Shown: positions 1 through 10,616, numbered from the stretch's first letter. The stretch: 64,000 bases of DNA from Pyrenochaeta sp. MPI-SDFR-AT-0127 (GCA_020747015.1 JAGTJM010000033.1:248001-312000), one strand, 5' to 3'. Made by a program: numbers and translations. Notes: generated from the letters alone by a model not told the origin.

Positions 1-164
1 CATCTTACCTAAGTCCAGATCTTCTGGTCACGGTTGAAGAAGAGCGGTGGAAGCGGGACAAATCAAAGAAGGAAAACATGAAATTCGGGCAACAAATTGA
101 GGCGTGGAACAAGCAGAGGGCCCAGGAAGACCAGGAACTCTGGGAGCAAGAACAAGGATGGTGA
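1..164 (+). CDS. 3' end of an unidentified gene (5' truncated by window edge)
   Basis: An open frame enters the window at base 3 and ends at a TGA at 162-164, giving about 53 residues. The peptide is very rich in Glu, Lys, Gln and Trp, with a charged helical look (EEERWKRDKSKKEN, then repeated Gln/Glu). Such charged tails end many fungal hypothetical proteins and some transposon-encoded proteins. No family can be named, and the start lies outside the window. The coding assignment rests only on an uninterrupted frame with protein-like composition. Confidence 0.4.
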   Translation, partial: SYLSPDLLVTVEEERWKRDKSKKENMKFGQQIEAWNKQRAQEDQELWEQEQGW

Positions 165-1371
165 TAGCGGATCTTGTTGATGTAGTGCTTTCATGAAGAC
201 TGTGATGCGATGGCATCTGTCACTTTTGCTTAGTAAAGACTGTCATCGCTGGTTCTGTAGTATGTTTCTGCACAACATCTGACAAATAGACTTAATACAT
301 GGGTAGGAAGCCAATCTTCATCTTAATTTGTAATTCAAAGTTTTGATTAAACAAACCAATTTGCACAATGTTCAATCACATGTGAAGACCGCAGTTTGAT
401 CTTGCTAATCGCAAATCGATCTTACTGTGCCTCCAATACTGCTAGCTCGCGACCCAGGAGACCGTACAAGCTTGATGGTCATATCCTGAGACTTCGACTT
501 AGAAGCAAGATATCCTGTCATTAGTAAGCTGGATTATCTAGGTTGACTGTAACACCCTTCATGCCGCCAGCCGAGCCACAGGCATGCAGCAAAGATTCAG
601 CCAACTGGGCAGATGTTGCATCTGTAACACCGTCGATCGTTTACGCGATATCGTAGTAGCTGACCGAGGCCTTCTTTAGGTGAATTGAAATTGAGTGCCT
701 TGGTGCTTTGTGGGATTGCGCAACTTACCGGTGAACACACCTTACTGACTAGGCACGTTGTCAGCCTACCGGACGTAAGTTTTGCATGGCGCGGTAAGCG
801 AACACCAGCGAAACCTCTATCAAGTGAGAAATGAGAAGCTTAATGATAGCTAAATATTCTCATTAGGAACTTTAATCAATCAAGGCTTTCCACTTGCGTT
901 TGTGAAGGAGGCAAATATGGAAGTGGCATATGTATAGACACATCAGGAGCTAATAGTTTGAAGTAGATCGAGAGGCGCCGTCCTCATGACCCATGATGTA
1001 CACAGCTGAGAAAGTAATATTGAGCTACATTTATGTTCATGTTTTGCACATCAATCTCTACAAGTGTTCAGAACACCAGATGCGAAGAGTACAAACTCTG
1101 ATTGATGTGTCTAGTAATTGTTCGATTTGTAACTCTATTCCAAGACTCCTATATCGCCTTGCTTGCAACACATAAGAACTGTAAGACAATTGCCGTTCAT
1201 TTTGGCTGACCATTTGAGAGAGATCCTCCAGCTACGCTTCAATATAATGATTTCCATCATTGGGGACTGACATGTGTGTGCCTGGGCGAGATGCTATTCA
1301 TTCTCAAGATACTAATGCTGCAGTTCGTCAGGCCCTTTTCGAGTGTAAAAAGGATGCAGTGAGTGGAGACC
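165..1371. other. Intergenic, nothing recognised
   Basis: No convincing reading frame, RNA gene or repeat was seen. Short open frames near 993-1175 and 1260-1499 have no recognisable motif and look like chance. Confidence 0.5.
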
Positions 1372-1659
1372 TTATTTCTGGGTTGAGAGCAGCTGACCAT
1401 AACAGGCATTACAGCAAAGCTTGTCCCATAAGCCATCCCGAGTGGCTACAAGCTTCGCTTTCTTCTCTTTGCTGCAACAATTGCAAAGAAACCCTGTAGC
1501 CGTGGCGAGCCGATGAAGCGTCCATCCACCTCGTGTATTGTACTGCTTCACAACTTCCAGTGGGGGCGTGGCTTCGCTATGTCGCTGAGCCCCTTGAACA
1601 TCGGCGGTAGCCTTGGACTTTTGAGTGGATTCGGTGGATTTGGTGGATTCGGTGTTCAT
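1372..1659 (-). CDS. Small Cys-rich motif protein, unknown function
   Basis: This 95-aa single-exon frame has a low-complexity Ser/Thr/Lys N-terminus (about residues 1-30). A compact C-terminal half carries two closely spaced Cys groups: FLCNCCSKEKKAKLV and, about 15 residues later, LCCNACYGQLL. Two CxxC-like pairs of this kind usually bind zinc, so a small zinc-ribbon fold is inferred. Small fungal proteins with a Cys pair, a KKAKLVA-type stretch and a CNACYG-type motif are familiar to me as uncharacterised proteins, but no function is known. The start is the first ATG in frame. Neighbours give no clue. Confidence 0.55.
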   Translation of the reverse strand: MNTESTKSTESTQKSKATADVQGAQRHSEATPPLEVVKQYNTRGGWTLHRLATATGFLCNCCSKEKKAKLVATRDGLWDKLCCNACYGQLLSTQK

Positions 1660-2887
1660 CTTTTCGTCGTACGGTAGTTTGATTGTTCTTGGAGATGGAT
1701 TGAACGCGAATGAATGGACTCAGCAACACGGCCATATAAAGAAATTGGATCCGATTGGCATATAAGCAAAAGATTCGAATACCTTTCATTCTGAAGTCAC
1801 GCGTAAGTTCAACTGAAGTCTCACAGAATGTGCCGACAATTGTAGAGGTAAGTTGGCTGGCCAGAACTAGGAAGGAGGTATTAGCATAAGTGGAAGCGAA
1901 GCGATCACGACAGCACTTCTCCCTGAACGATTGGGACTATTGGGCCTCTGATTGAACATTTATTCCAAGACTCTCGCCGCAATTGCAGCCGATCCCTGCC
2001 GCCTTAGACAATGTTGTCCGGTGAAGCCCCATCAGCGGAAAATCCTATTGTAGCGGACGAACGCTGAGCTGTTGCTCGGCTCCACAAGGCTAAAGGCAGA
2101 TGCACATTCCAATTGTATGCTTGAATGAAGTTTTCATTAATATCTGAAATTGCGTCGCACATTCCGTATCTCCAAAATTCTTTGCGTTGCGTACGAACAA
2201 CAAGCAAAGGCTGTCCCTGTCTTGCCAGATGCTTTCCGGTGATACCACATTGCTGGGTATGTTACACCACATAGGATCTTCTGCATACAGATACTTCAGG
2301 CTGTTTTGCACCCGAGACCAATTGCTGCTATGCGACTTCGGCAATAGGATAGCCGGTGAAAGCTAACTTCGTCAACGAGACTCACGCCAAGGAGGATATG
2401 TACAACACCCAGTACCTTTCAAATATGATTAGTGAATCACCACAAATGGGGAATCAAAGCTTCTACTGCACCTCGGGTCATTTCTGAACTGTTCATTGAG
2501 TTGATCGGCGCTGTGTTATGGAACAGCCCCACCTGCCCCATATGGCTGGCTGTGGGAGGGGGAGGCTCTAGACCTAATGCCTGAAGTAGCTATTCATAAG
2601 GTGCATTGACAACTACAACTACTTGGGTAACTAGTAAAAAAACCTCGCCGTAGTAGCTCGCTACAGACTCAAGACAAAATAAGGATAAATCTACCCTCAC
2701 AGCAGCATATTATAGACTGTAGGGCTCCACGTAGCCACTTATTCCAGGAGAGTGTTCTTATTTTCTCGCTTTCAGCGTGACTAAGGCACCCAAGGCCATC
2801 CAGTCCGCATACTGGTATCGTTAAGGCAATAAATTTTCTCGGTTTAACTAGTTCCCTTACTAGTTATCACATAGTGAGAAGGGCAAG
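1660..2887. other. Intergenic, nothing recognised
   Basis: Overlapping short frames on the minus strand (about 2004-2344) have no motif. The stretch ends at the terminator of the 5S rRNA gene. Confidence 0.4.
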
Positions 2888-2894
2888 AAAAAAA
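2888..2894 (-). terminator. RNA polymerase III T-run terminator of the 5S rRNA gene
   Basis: On the minus strand an uninterrupted run of T residues directly follows the 3' end of the 5S rRNA. This is the standard Pol III termination signal, and its retention suggests the gene is transcribable. Confidence 0.8.
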
Positions 2895-3013
2895 ACATAC
2901 AACAGCGGGGATTCGCTAGTGGTCACCCACCTAACTACTAATCCGCCGGTACACTGCTTATATATGGCTGAGCGGACGGGAAGCCTAGTTTTCAGTGTCC
3001 TATGGTCGTATGT
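2895..3013 (-). rRNA. 5S ribosomal RNA (dispersed single gene)
   Basis: Read on the minus strand, the 119-nt sequence starts ACATACGACCATAGGA and ends GCTGTTGTATGT. These ends pair to form helix I of fungal 5S rRNA. Conserved inner blocks are present: CTTCCCGTCCGCTCAGCC, TTAGTAGTT, GGTGGGTGACCAC and GCGAATCC. Helix II is intact because GGACACTG pairs with CAGTGTACC apart from one bulge. The sequence differs from the form I remember for related fungi but keeps complementarity, which argues for a functional gene rather than a decayed copy. Filamentous ascomycetes carry 5S genes dispersed like this. A T-run terminator follows. Confidence 0.93.
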
Positions 3014-3875
3014 GGAATAACTGGCTTAATCTTTAATTCTTATTCATACAAAATAAAAAAGCCACTCACCTACTCGAACAATCTACAAAGCTCAGATTTA
3101 CTTTCAATCTGCTAGTATTTTGATTAAAAACGACTTAATCCCTTCACAACTTCTTTGGGGATAGTTGAAAGTCGCAAAGACGATCCTCTGCGTCCTCAAT
3201 GAAGGTAGGAAAATACCATTCGCACGGGCGTGTATGCCGACGCAGTTTCCAGATGAAGCCCACCTCAAAAGCATCGTAGACAATTTGCAAGACAATTATG
3301 AGCAAGGAATTCTCAGATTGAATGTGGAAGAATGCGATGTGTTCTAGAAGTCGAAGCCGTATATTGACTTGGACCAGGGGCAGGTAAAGCTGACTCGTTA
3401 GCACAGCGGGGCTCATTTCCCATCTAGTATCCTTACATCATAAGACGTTCCCGAGAAGGAGACAATGTTTAAACCTCAGTGCACGGGATCTGGGTAATCG
3501 GAAACTGAGTTTCCTTCCAATGCCGCCCGTCCTTGCTGAAAGCAACAGATCTTGACGACACATCGTCTCCTATGTTGCAGCAGTGACGGGGTATTCAAAG
3601 AAAATCTACTGTAGTAGTGCTCAGCTTCAGTGTTGCTGTAGATGTTATTTTCTGTACGTCTCTATCGGCTCAGTTTGATGAAAGCAATTTTTTATATTCT
3701 TTTGTAGGGTTTTTATACGCGACTAATCGAATGTGGAACGTTCAAACCTTAACCGAAAACTAACATTGCGTAAAGAGCGTGTTGTGCAGGAGAAGTACAA
3801 TACAACGAGCGACAACAAAACTTAGCAAAGGAAAAGCATCTCAAAAACCTGGCCGAGTCGTGTAATCCTTCACAC
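3014..3875. other. 5S upstream region and intergenic DNA
   Basis: The first ~120 bases are the 5S upstream region and resemble 25498-25620 in the same orientation. The rest shows only overlapping short frames without motifs. Confidence 0.5.
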
Positions 3876-4964
3876 TCAAGGAGGAGACTCAATTCCATAC
3901 GGTTCAATCTCGGCAGTAGTACCTTCCGGCAATTTTCCCGCTTTCACAGCCTTTTCGACAGCTTTCAGAATATCGGTATCGAGATCCGGTTTGTTGAGTG
4001 TGCCAATAGAGTGAATCGTGTCGGGACCAAATGTGACCTTAAGTTCCATGCCAACGGGGCCAATGTTGACCGCAAATTTGACAATTGCCTGCGGCCAATT
4101 GACTCTCAATTCCAATTGAATGAAAGACGCAGCTCCGTCTCGTTGCCCTTGAGGGACAACTTGAGATAATAGGACCCAGCGGAATTCGGGGTTGGGGTTT
4201 GTATCAGAATCATGCGTAAGTGCATCCTTGGCAGGGACCTGCCCAGGAACACGAAGCAAGTATGGCTCGGGACTCTGAGTAGAGTTTGTCCAAGCCCCGT
4301 TCGACGTGGTGTAGGTAGTCCACCACTCATACTTGTTGGTGGATGACGCTGGCTTTGTATAATCGATTACATTATCAGTCTCAAACGCACGAGCATAGAC
4401 TTGTCCAGTTCGTAGTCCAGTCTCGTACCACATCTTGACTTGCTCTTGAGGCTGATACGTCGCACTTCCGTCGATGTATAGCTCCGTAGGATCAACAAAG
4501 ATAGGCTGCCACTTTGGCTCACCATTATCTGTGGTAATCTTCTGTCCGACGACGATACGGATGTTTTTTGGAGGTTCCCCGGGGTACTGGTACTTGTTGC
4601 GACCAACTTTCATCTAGTTGGTCTCTGCAGTGCCACTTGATGCGACCTAGACCCCGTTTTCGTTGATGTCGAAAACTTCGCCTAGCTTGCATGGCTTCCA
4701 GTGACCACCAATGGTGACATCAGCTCCCGAATCAGGTAGCTTAGCAGTCCAATTCAAAGCATACTCAGTGACCCACTTGATGTCTGCATTGGGTGGGGTC
4801 TTGAGAGATTGCCAAATGACGTTGGAGGTTCCGCCAGAGCCTTTTTCTGTGACCACCGACTTGGCCAAATGGAAATTGTATTTGTTGTCATTGAGCTTCT
4901 GAATGTCAAGTTCAGACTCGTAGACGTGGAGCCTTCGGTTGGAAGTTGGTGGAGAAAGAGACAT
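3876..4964 (-). pseudogene. Unidentified ~360-codon gene interrupted by two in-frame TAG codons
   Basis: Reading leftward, a frame starts at an ATG at 4964 with clean context (CCAACATG) and runs to TAG at 4649-4647. Eleven codons later there is a second TAG at 4616-4614, immediately followed by an ATG. The same frame then continues for 245 codons to 3876. Composition on both sides is alike (Trp/Pro/Thr/Asn-rich, predicted beta, no signal peptide or membrane segment). No GT-AG pair of normal fungal length removes the stops; the only candidate would be about 33 nt. Both stops are one C-to-T change from CAG, compatible with RIP or simple decay. Alternatives are two separate short genes or stop-codon readthrough. 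The family is not recognised. Confidence 0.6.
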
Positions 4965-5723
4965 GTTGGAATTGGAAATGAATTTTGGAATGTACCTTCA
5001 GATTTCGTAGTGGTCTGACAGTAGATTGTATTGCTTGCTGATGAGCTGGTTGACTTTGAAGTGCAAAATGCACTCTTATTTATACATGAAATTCTCACAC
5101 TTCCGTACTTGAATCAAATGAGTAGAAAGTTGAGCTGAACCGTATGAGATTGTGCGTGTCATTGTTCAAAGCTGCTTCCGGCACAAGCATGCAGCATGTT
5201 GTTTTACTAGCTCAGCCACAATATTGCTGCAATTCCGGGCTGCGCGTCATATGTACCATCTGCTGCGCATGAGGACTGTAGTTGTTACGCCTTTGTCAAA
5301 ACTTTGAGCATCGTGAATTTGGACGATGCTAGATTGAGCGATCAATAATAAAGGTAGGTCAGTTTCGATTTGTGTGACACGTCTTTGTGCCCCTTCAGCT
5401 ACCAGGATATTCGGTATTGCAGGAGTACCATGGGTGATTTCAAACCGGGGTCATCAAGTGTGCACGTTGTTGGACCGTTTGCATCACATTATAGACACGA
5501 GTGATCATGTATTGCGCATCAAGATGAAACAGTATAGAGAACTATTTGTATTGCGTCTCCATGTGCCTGAACTTATCTCCAAGTATAATATTACGCAATA
5601 GATATATGAACATGAGATCTATTGCTTCATCAGATTAGAATCATGAAACAACACCCGTAGTAAGAGCAAGTTCTATCCCATGTCTGGGAGTTTAAAAAAT
5701 GAGTTTTAGCGTAAGAGAATGAT
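4965..5723. other. Intergenic, nothing recognised
   Basis: Holds the upstream region of the broken gene at 3876-4964. A 75-codon plus-strand frame at 5374-5601 has no motif and is not called. Confidence 0.4.
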
Positions 5724-6323
5724 CTAAACCATCAGCCAATAATACATGCCGATCAAAAAATGCCTCACAAATTTCTGATTATAGAGTTTGCTAGTGTACC
5801 AAAAGGAATCGCAGCATGAGTATCCAAATAAAGCACTTGCGATAGATACTGGTAGCATAGCACGTGTGATATAACCCAGAGCAATGGAAACTTTTGCTGG
5901 AATGGTACTAGGTCTATTCCAGATTGTTGGAACAGAAGCACGTGGCGAAGATGGCACTACGCACAAGTGATCTTTCCAAATAAACGGTACAAAGAACTTC
6001 AAGAAAGTCGATTAAATCAGCCTTACGAGGATAGATGCAGGGACATGGTAGAGTTTTACGCTTGGAACATTTAAGGAAACAACCAGAAGTGGGGGTTCGA
6101 TGCTTTCGTGGAACAACAACGAATGCGGTGACCCGACAAGATGGGAGTGATCGTAATTGGCCACTATCACCATAAAAAGGGGCCAGGCGGAGAAGTACCT
6201 TTCCATCCCCACCTCGGCTTTTTCCGATTCTTGCTGAATTACCATGGCTAGTCGTTCACTACCAAGCGGAGGTGGAATAGCAGGCGGTACGTGCCGAGCT
6301 GCCTCTTGCCTTTGTACATTCAA
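5724..6323 (-). pseudogene. Possible degraded membrane-protein gene fragments
   Basis: Two adjoining minus-strand frames (6323-6012, then 6002-5724 in another phase) have protein-like composition with hydrophobic stretches such as AWPLFMVIVANY, PPLLVVSLNVPSV and ALGYITRAMLPVSIASALFGY. A normal intron joining them could not be drawn; the only GT-AG pair would be about 30 nt. Together they look like pieces of a multi-pass membrane protein that has lost its frame, but I do not recognise the family. They may instead belong to the gene interrupted at 6934. Chance frames cannot be excluded. Confidence 0.3.
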
Positions 6324-6785
6324 GGTGTTCTATCTTTGTCTCTGATGCTTTGAGATCACTATTCCCACCAGTAAACTGCGTGTATATTTTAGTTCTAGTG
6401 ATTCGTTCTGCGTATCACAAGGTTAAGCTGTTATCCTCCCATTGACAGAAACTCATTAACCAGCTATCTTTCGCTCAAAATATTGTCTAGTTTCTTCTGA
6501 ATCATAATCTTTGACACATTAAGAGGGTGACTATACGTGTGATATGTTGTGGCGCATAAGCTAACCTCTCTCCGGCTTATTCACTCGCACAATCGGTAAA
6601 TCCATTCAAGTTTTTATCCCTCACGTGAGTGAACCATGCTAATCCAAGGAGAAATCAGGTTGACGGCCACGAAGAGCGTGATCGGATATGCCGTTACGTG
6701 TAGTGAGTACGATATTGGTGTCGGGTGCACCTGGCGTAAGAGGCAAGGTGGAGATGAAGGTGTGTTGGGTGTCGTAGATCTATTA

Positions 6786-6933
6786 CCAGCCAAGGAAACG
6801 GAGGTCAGCATAGGTAGGATATGCAGGTTTAGGTTTTTTGGGCCATGTAGCCTCGTATTCGATGAAAGAGATGATGGACTAGGACGATTGTTTGCAACAT
6901 GGACAATGTTTAGTGTTGGGCATCGAGGTGGTT
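6786..6933 (-). CDS. Possible second exon of a gene split by the 6934-21565 element
   Basis: On the minus strand this segment starts with the left copy of the 54-bp direct repeat. If that repeat is read as most of an intron, the segment from 6878 downward encodes about 28 residues (beginning SIISFIEYEATWPKK) before a TGG-TAA that may itself be a splice donor. The matching first exon would lie at 21712-21623, on the far side of the element. The link is inferred from splice signals only; the protein is not recognised. Confidence 0.3.
6880..6933 (+). repeat. 54-bp direct repeat, left copy (target-site-duplication-like)
   Basis: The 54 bases starting TAGGACGATTGTTTGC and ending CATCGAGGTGGTT are repeated without mismatch at 21566-21619. 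They end exactly one base before the left terminal inverted repeat, and the right copy begins exactly after the right one. This is the geometry of a target site duplication, but the length is extreme: cut-and-paste DNA transposons usually make 2-11 bp duplications. Confidence 0.9.
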
Positions 6934-6975
6934 AGGTCAATCCCTGCGTCGCGAGACGCACGGTGTAACGAGACA
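6934..6975 (+). repeat. Left 42-bp terminal inverted repeat
   Basis: Begins AGGTCAATCCCTGCG and ends GGTGTAACGAGACA. It pairs with the reverse complement of 21524-21565 with 38 of 42 identical positions; mismatches are at TIR positions 12, 16, 34 and 35. A related end-like sequence lies at 10576-10616. Confidence 0.88.
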
Positions 6976-7627
6976 AAGCAGGGGTACTTTGACTTTAAAT
7001 AATAACATCTCTGTAAGGGTAGCTAATTTTTGCTATATATCCCACGGAATATTTTTAATACCTTCTTAAGACCTCCTACGCACTATTCAGTCTAAACAGA
7101 ATAATCGCATACCCTCCTTTTCGCTAAGGCACGCGAAGCCTTTTTTTATAGCGAGTTTATATCCTTCTAGTATACTACTATAATAAAGCTTCGGCTTTTT
7201 AATTTACTTATAGATAGTCACTTCTAAACCTAAAGAAGAAGCTTCGAGAATATAAAGCCCTTATAAGCCTAAGGCTAGTATGGCGCGTGGATCTATGCGA
7301 TCTCGGACACCCCTAGTCGGTACTTCTAAACAGAACAGCTTCTAACTTAGGCTAGACTAGTTATATAATCGAGTGCTATTTTACTTATATTATTCAGACT
7401 GCCAAGTATGTCAGCTATCAGCTTCACAGCATTCAACGTCGGTGCCCTGATACTTTCAAGGCTGTGCAAATTCTTAGTAATGGCAAGCGACCCAAGGTAA
7501 GCCTCGCAGCCTTGTGATCAAACTGCCTCCCCAACAATCAGCTTACCTCTTGTATATTCGCCACCTCGCAACCCTATGTCCAGAGCGGTTCGGCCGCCCT
7601 CCCTGCATGTGGTGGCAATTGCCACTG
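6976..7627 (+). other. AT-rich, RIP-like tract with degenerate coding relics
   Basis: The first ~400 bases are very AT-rich and stop-filled, with TA-rich steps as expected of RIP-mutated repeats. From about 7390 the DNA becomes less AT-rich and one plus frame reads like decayed protein (TAKYVSYQLHSIQRRCPDTF). A possible GTAAGC...CAG intron (about 7497-7541) separates it from a second protein-like stretch (SYIRHLATLCPERFGRPP). Probably an old transposon ORF; its family is not recognised. Confidence 0.4.
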
Positions 7628-7870
7628 TTACGCTGCTCCTAGCACCGTTATATCACTCATAATCATGCTTACACACCATATGCCCTTCTGCGGTAGCCCA
7701 GAGTAGTCTTCCCACCCGGGCTTCGGGGGGACCACGTCTTCGCCGGTGAGATATCCACGGATATCATTCTTTTTGGCCATGCGCTCAAACTCACGTTTCC
7801 AACTAACGAAGTTGGTCTTGCCTTTGAGCTTGCGGTCTTCTTTGACCTCGTCCACCTTGGAGTCAGTCAT
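7628..7870 (-). pseudogene. Copia-like retrotransposon Gag N-terminal fragment
   Basis: This 80-codon fragment starts at an ATG at 7870. It has the layout of Ty1/Copia Gag N-termini: a short acidic leader, then LKGKTNFVSWKREFERMAKK, then a YLTGEDVVPPKP-type segment. In the family this corresponds to 'L.G..NF..W...' followed by the cost-of-entry loop. The frame soon degenerates downstream (leftward), and no protease, integrase or reverse transcriptase follows, so only a relic remains. Long terminal repeats were not found. Confidence 0.5.
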
Positions 7871-8149
7871 GTCTTGGGTCTGTGCCCGGGTCTGTGTCCG
7901 GGTTTTGGTCTGGGTCTGTGATCACTGGCTACTGGCCACTTATCCCCAATTCAAAGCGTAAAAGAGAGGCTCATAGCCAGTTGGAGCTCGAACTGAGAGT
8001 ACAAGTGTGATGATTTTCTATCTATGAGATCTACAACTACTTTATAGTTGTAGGAGCTCCTCTATCTGCCTAGCGCCACTGACTGCCTTCCAGGCAGTCA
8101 CCTCTGTGGCGCTCCTGCCAACAGGCAACCTGATCATGGGATTCAACTA

Positions 8150-9574
8150 AATCTCGAATCATAGACGCAGTCTTCAAGCTGTTCGCGAGAAAAGGTATAA
8201 CGCATCGGCTGCTAGTAACTGCGACTTCCGGAACTGCAGCCGCATTGATCAACGGTGTCACAATTCATTTGGCCTGCAACTTCTCCAAGGATATGTCCCA
8301 GTTAGGTTCCAAACGCAGATTTGAGCAGCTCACGAATGCTGGCTTGGTAGGCCTACGTGTCGATGGACGGGCAAAGATGGACTGGCGGGAAAAGCTTATG
8401 CTCATTATCGATGAGGTCAGCATGTTGGGTACACGTACGCTATACTTCACCAATTTCGTCCTGTACAAGAGCGCTCTCTCCTTGTTTCCAGTATGGCCAC
8501 TCCTTGGGACCAAGAAAAATCGTTCAGGGTGGAACAGCGGTTCCAGCACGACAGGGCGCACGCGCTCTGGAATAGGTTTACAGCGGTGGTGATGTTGAAA
8601 GAGCAAGTCCGAGCCGCGGCCGCTCCGCAGCTACAACATTTGCTGAAACGGATTCGGCAGGGCATATGCGATCAGAACGACATCGACCTCCTCAATACCA
8701 CTTGCTATCGAGAGGGCAAGCGGATCCCGTGGGAGTCCGGTGTCACAGTCGTGACGCCATTAAATAAGAACAGGTGGAACCTTAATATAGAGGTGGTGCT
8801 ATCCTTTCAGAGACAACACCAGGCGCAGCTGCGGGTTTTCATCTCCGAACACAAATAGAAGGATATCCAACCAACGGAAGAGGAGGCGTTAATGGCTTTG
8901 AACCACAGGGATAACAGTAGCGTACCGGTGCCGGCGGTTTTTATGTTCGTAGTAGGCATGCCGGTGGTCGTGAATCAAAATACGCATTTGGAGTTGAAGC
9001 TCGTAAATGGAGCCATTTACACGGCCGTAGACGTGATCCTCGAGAGGACGTACCCAGGACACCCAATATCCGACTATATTATTATTCACTTCAGGCCGCC
9101 CGCGGCAGTCGTGCTGGCATCAGAATCAACGAAGGAATTCTACTTCGTCGGCATGCGCCCGGTACTGTCCTAATGACACCGCTTTCCGTGAAGATGGAAT
9201 GCCAGCATAAACGGCCTTGGCAGAGAACAGACGTCACCCGTAGGGGACTGCCCTATACGGCTGCCTTCGCCTGCACAGACTATAAAGTGCAAGGTAGGAC
9301 GCTAGACGCCGTAGCAGTGGAGTTGCGGGGGACGAGGACGATGAGCGTAGACGGGCGGGCAGTTCCCAGCCACTGCGATCCGTATAGTCTCTATATCCAA
9401 TTATCGCGGTGTAGGTCACTCGAGGGTATAACACTGCTATCGAAGGCACGAGAAATGGACATTATAGGCAATACAGTGCCTGAGAATATGGTACAGGCGG
9501 AAAAGAGGCTAGAGGAGCTCAGCGAAGCGACAGGCAGGGAGGCGGAAACATGGGATTGGTATAATACAACCTGA
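8150..9574 (+). pseudogene. PIF1-like DNA helicase of Helitron type, frameshifted and internally deleted
   Basis: Translation in three successive phases follows the helicase order. First come a post-Walker-A stretch (TSGTAAALINGVTIHLAC) and Walker B LMLIIDEVSML (about 8170-8435, phase of 8245). Then, in another phase from about 8493, the middle domain (VEQRFQHDRAHALW, LLNTTCYREGKRIPWESG), a stop at 8856-8858, and HLELKLVNGAIYTAVDV. A third phase (9173-9574) carries the C-terminal motifs CTDYKVQGRTLDAVAVEL and YIQLSRCRSLEG. The segment between Walker B and the middle domain is shorter than usual, so motif III is probably lost. No Rep/HUH nuclease is present. Fungal Helitrons carry this helicase fused to Rep; here only the C-terminal part survives as a relic. 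Confidence 0.75.
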
Positions 9575-10123
9575 CAAATCTGGCAAATCTGATAATTACA
9601 TCTGTAAATCAAGGCGCGTATTTAAGAGTGGAAGAGAGAACGTATCATCTAAATGGAGAGGGTATGTTATCCTATTTGAGGCGGCACCATTGACAGTGAG
9701 GCGATGAGACGTGATGATCAGATCTCAAGCGGACTTGGCGTGGCGTCACATGTGACACAATTATGGGATTCTTCAGCCTCGATCCTTAAAGGCACACATG
9801 CGGGGTAAAAAGCAGGTGACCAAAAACAGGTGACCAGAATCCTCTTTCTAGTTTCAGGAGTTTTCGGGGGGTTGGGTTGAAGAGAGCCTCTCGTCTCTTC
9901 GTTCCTCAAGGCACTTAAGGTTATGCTACTAAGTCTGTTATATCGTTATCTCTATTAGCTGCGGCTGAACCTACTGCGATGGGCCGAGAAACGTGGGACA
10001 ACAGCTTGTTTAAGGTATGCTTTAACGGTAACTAGACTTAGATTTTAGCTAACAGTAGAGGTATAGAAGGTGAAAAAGTCTAGCGTTTGTTCTATAAGTC
10101 ATACTCACGGACATGACTATAGG

Positions 10124-10259
10124 AAGTAAGTAGGCCTGCGAACATCGGCATGCGAGGCTGCTGCTAATCTTGTTGTGTCTGGTGGTGTAGTTAGTAAGTA
10201 GACCTGCGAACATCGGCATGCGGGGCTGCTGCTAATACTGCTGCGTTTGGTGTTATAGG
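10124..10259 (+). repeat. Two-copy tandem repeat, 68-bp period
   Basis: The block GTAAGTAGGCCTGCGAACAT... at about 10124-10191 recurs at 10192-10259 with a handful of substitutions (for example GTAGGCC versus GTAGACC). Only two copies are present. No function is apparent; similar tandem blocks occur near the ends of fungal transposons. Confidence 0.75.
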
Positions 10260-10575
10260 ATGTACGTAGAGCTATAAATGGCTGCCTTTGAACAAGTCCT
10301 AACGCGAACGTAGCCCGACCGCTGGATCTACGGCTTCAACAATGACTTTGCTCTGGAATTCTTCAAAAGCTTGTCCTCGAGTATGCTAGGCATGAAAGCT
10401 TTGCAGATAATATGGTTCAGTTGATGAACCGCACCTGCCTTGCCAGGTCCTCCATGGCTTCTTAATATCTCATGCACAGTATCTCGCAATCGGGTAACCA
10501 CGTGTGCTGTGAAACACAATCCGGCCATTGATAACTCTTCTCTGGTTTCTAGACGCGTTTCGGTTCGCCACTACT

Positions 10576-10616
10576 AGTCCGTCCCTGCGTGCCGGGACTC
10601 ACGGTGTAACGGGACG
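10576..10616 (+). repeat. Internal sequence related to the left terminal inverted repeat
   Basis: Starts AGTCCGTCCCTGCGT and contains CACGGTGTAACGGGAC. It aligns with the left TIR (6934-6975) in the same orientation with about 33 of 41 matches, including the 12-base core CACGGTGTAACG. This looks like the left end of a second, diverged element of the same family; no partner right end for it was seen in the window. Confidence 0.65.

Noticed and set aside
8040..8110. Inverted repeat-like words (CTGCCTTCCAGGCAGT) as a Helitron end hairpin
   Set aside because: It lies upstream of the helicase relic rather than at a 3' end and is not followed by a CTRR terminus.
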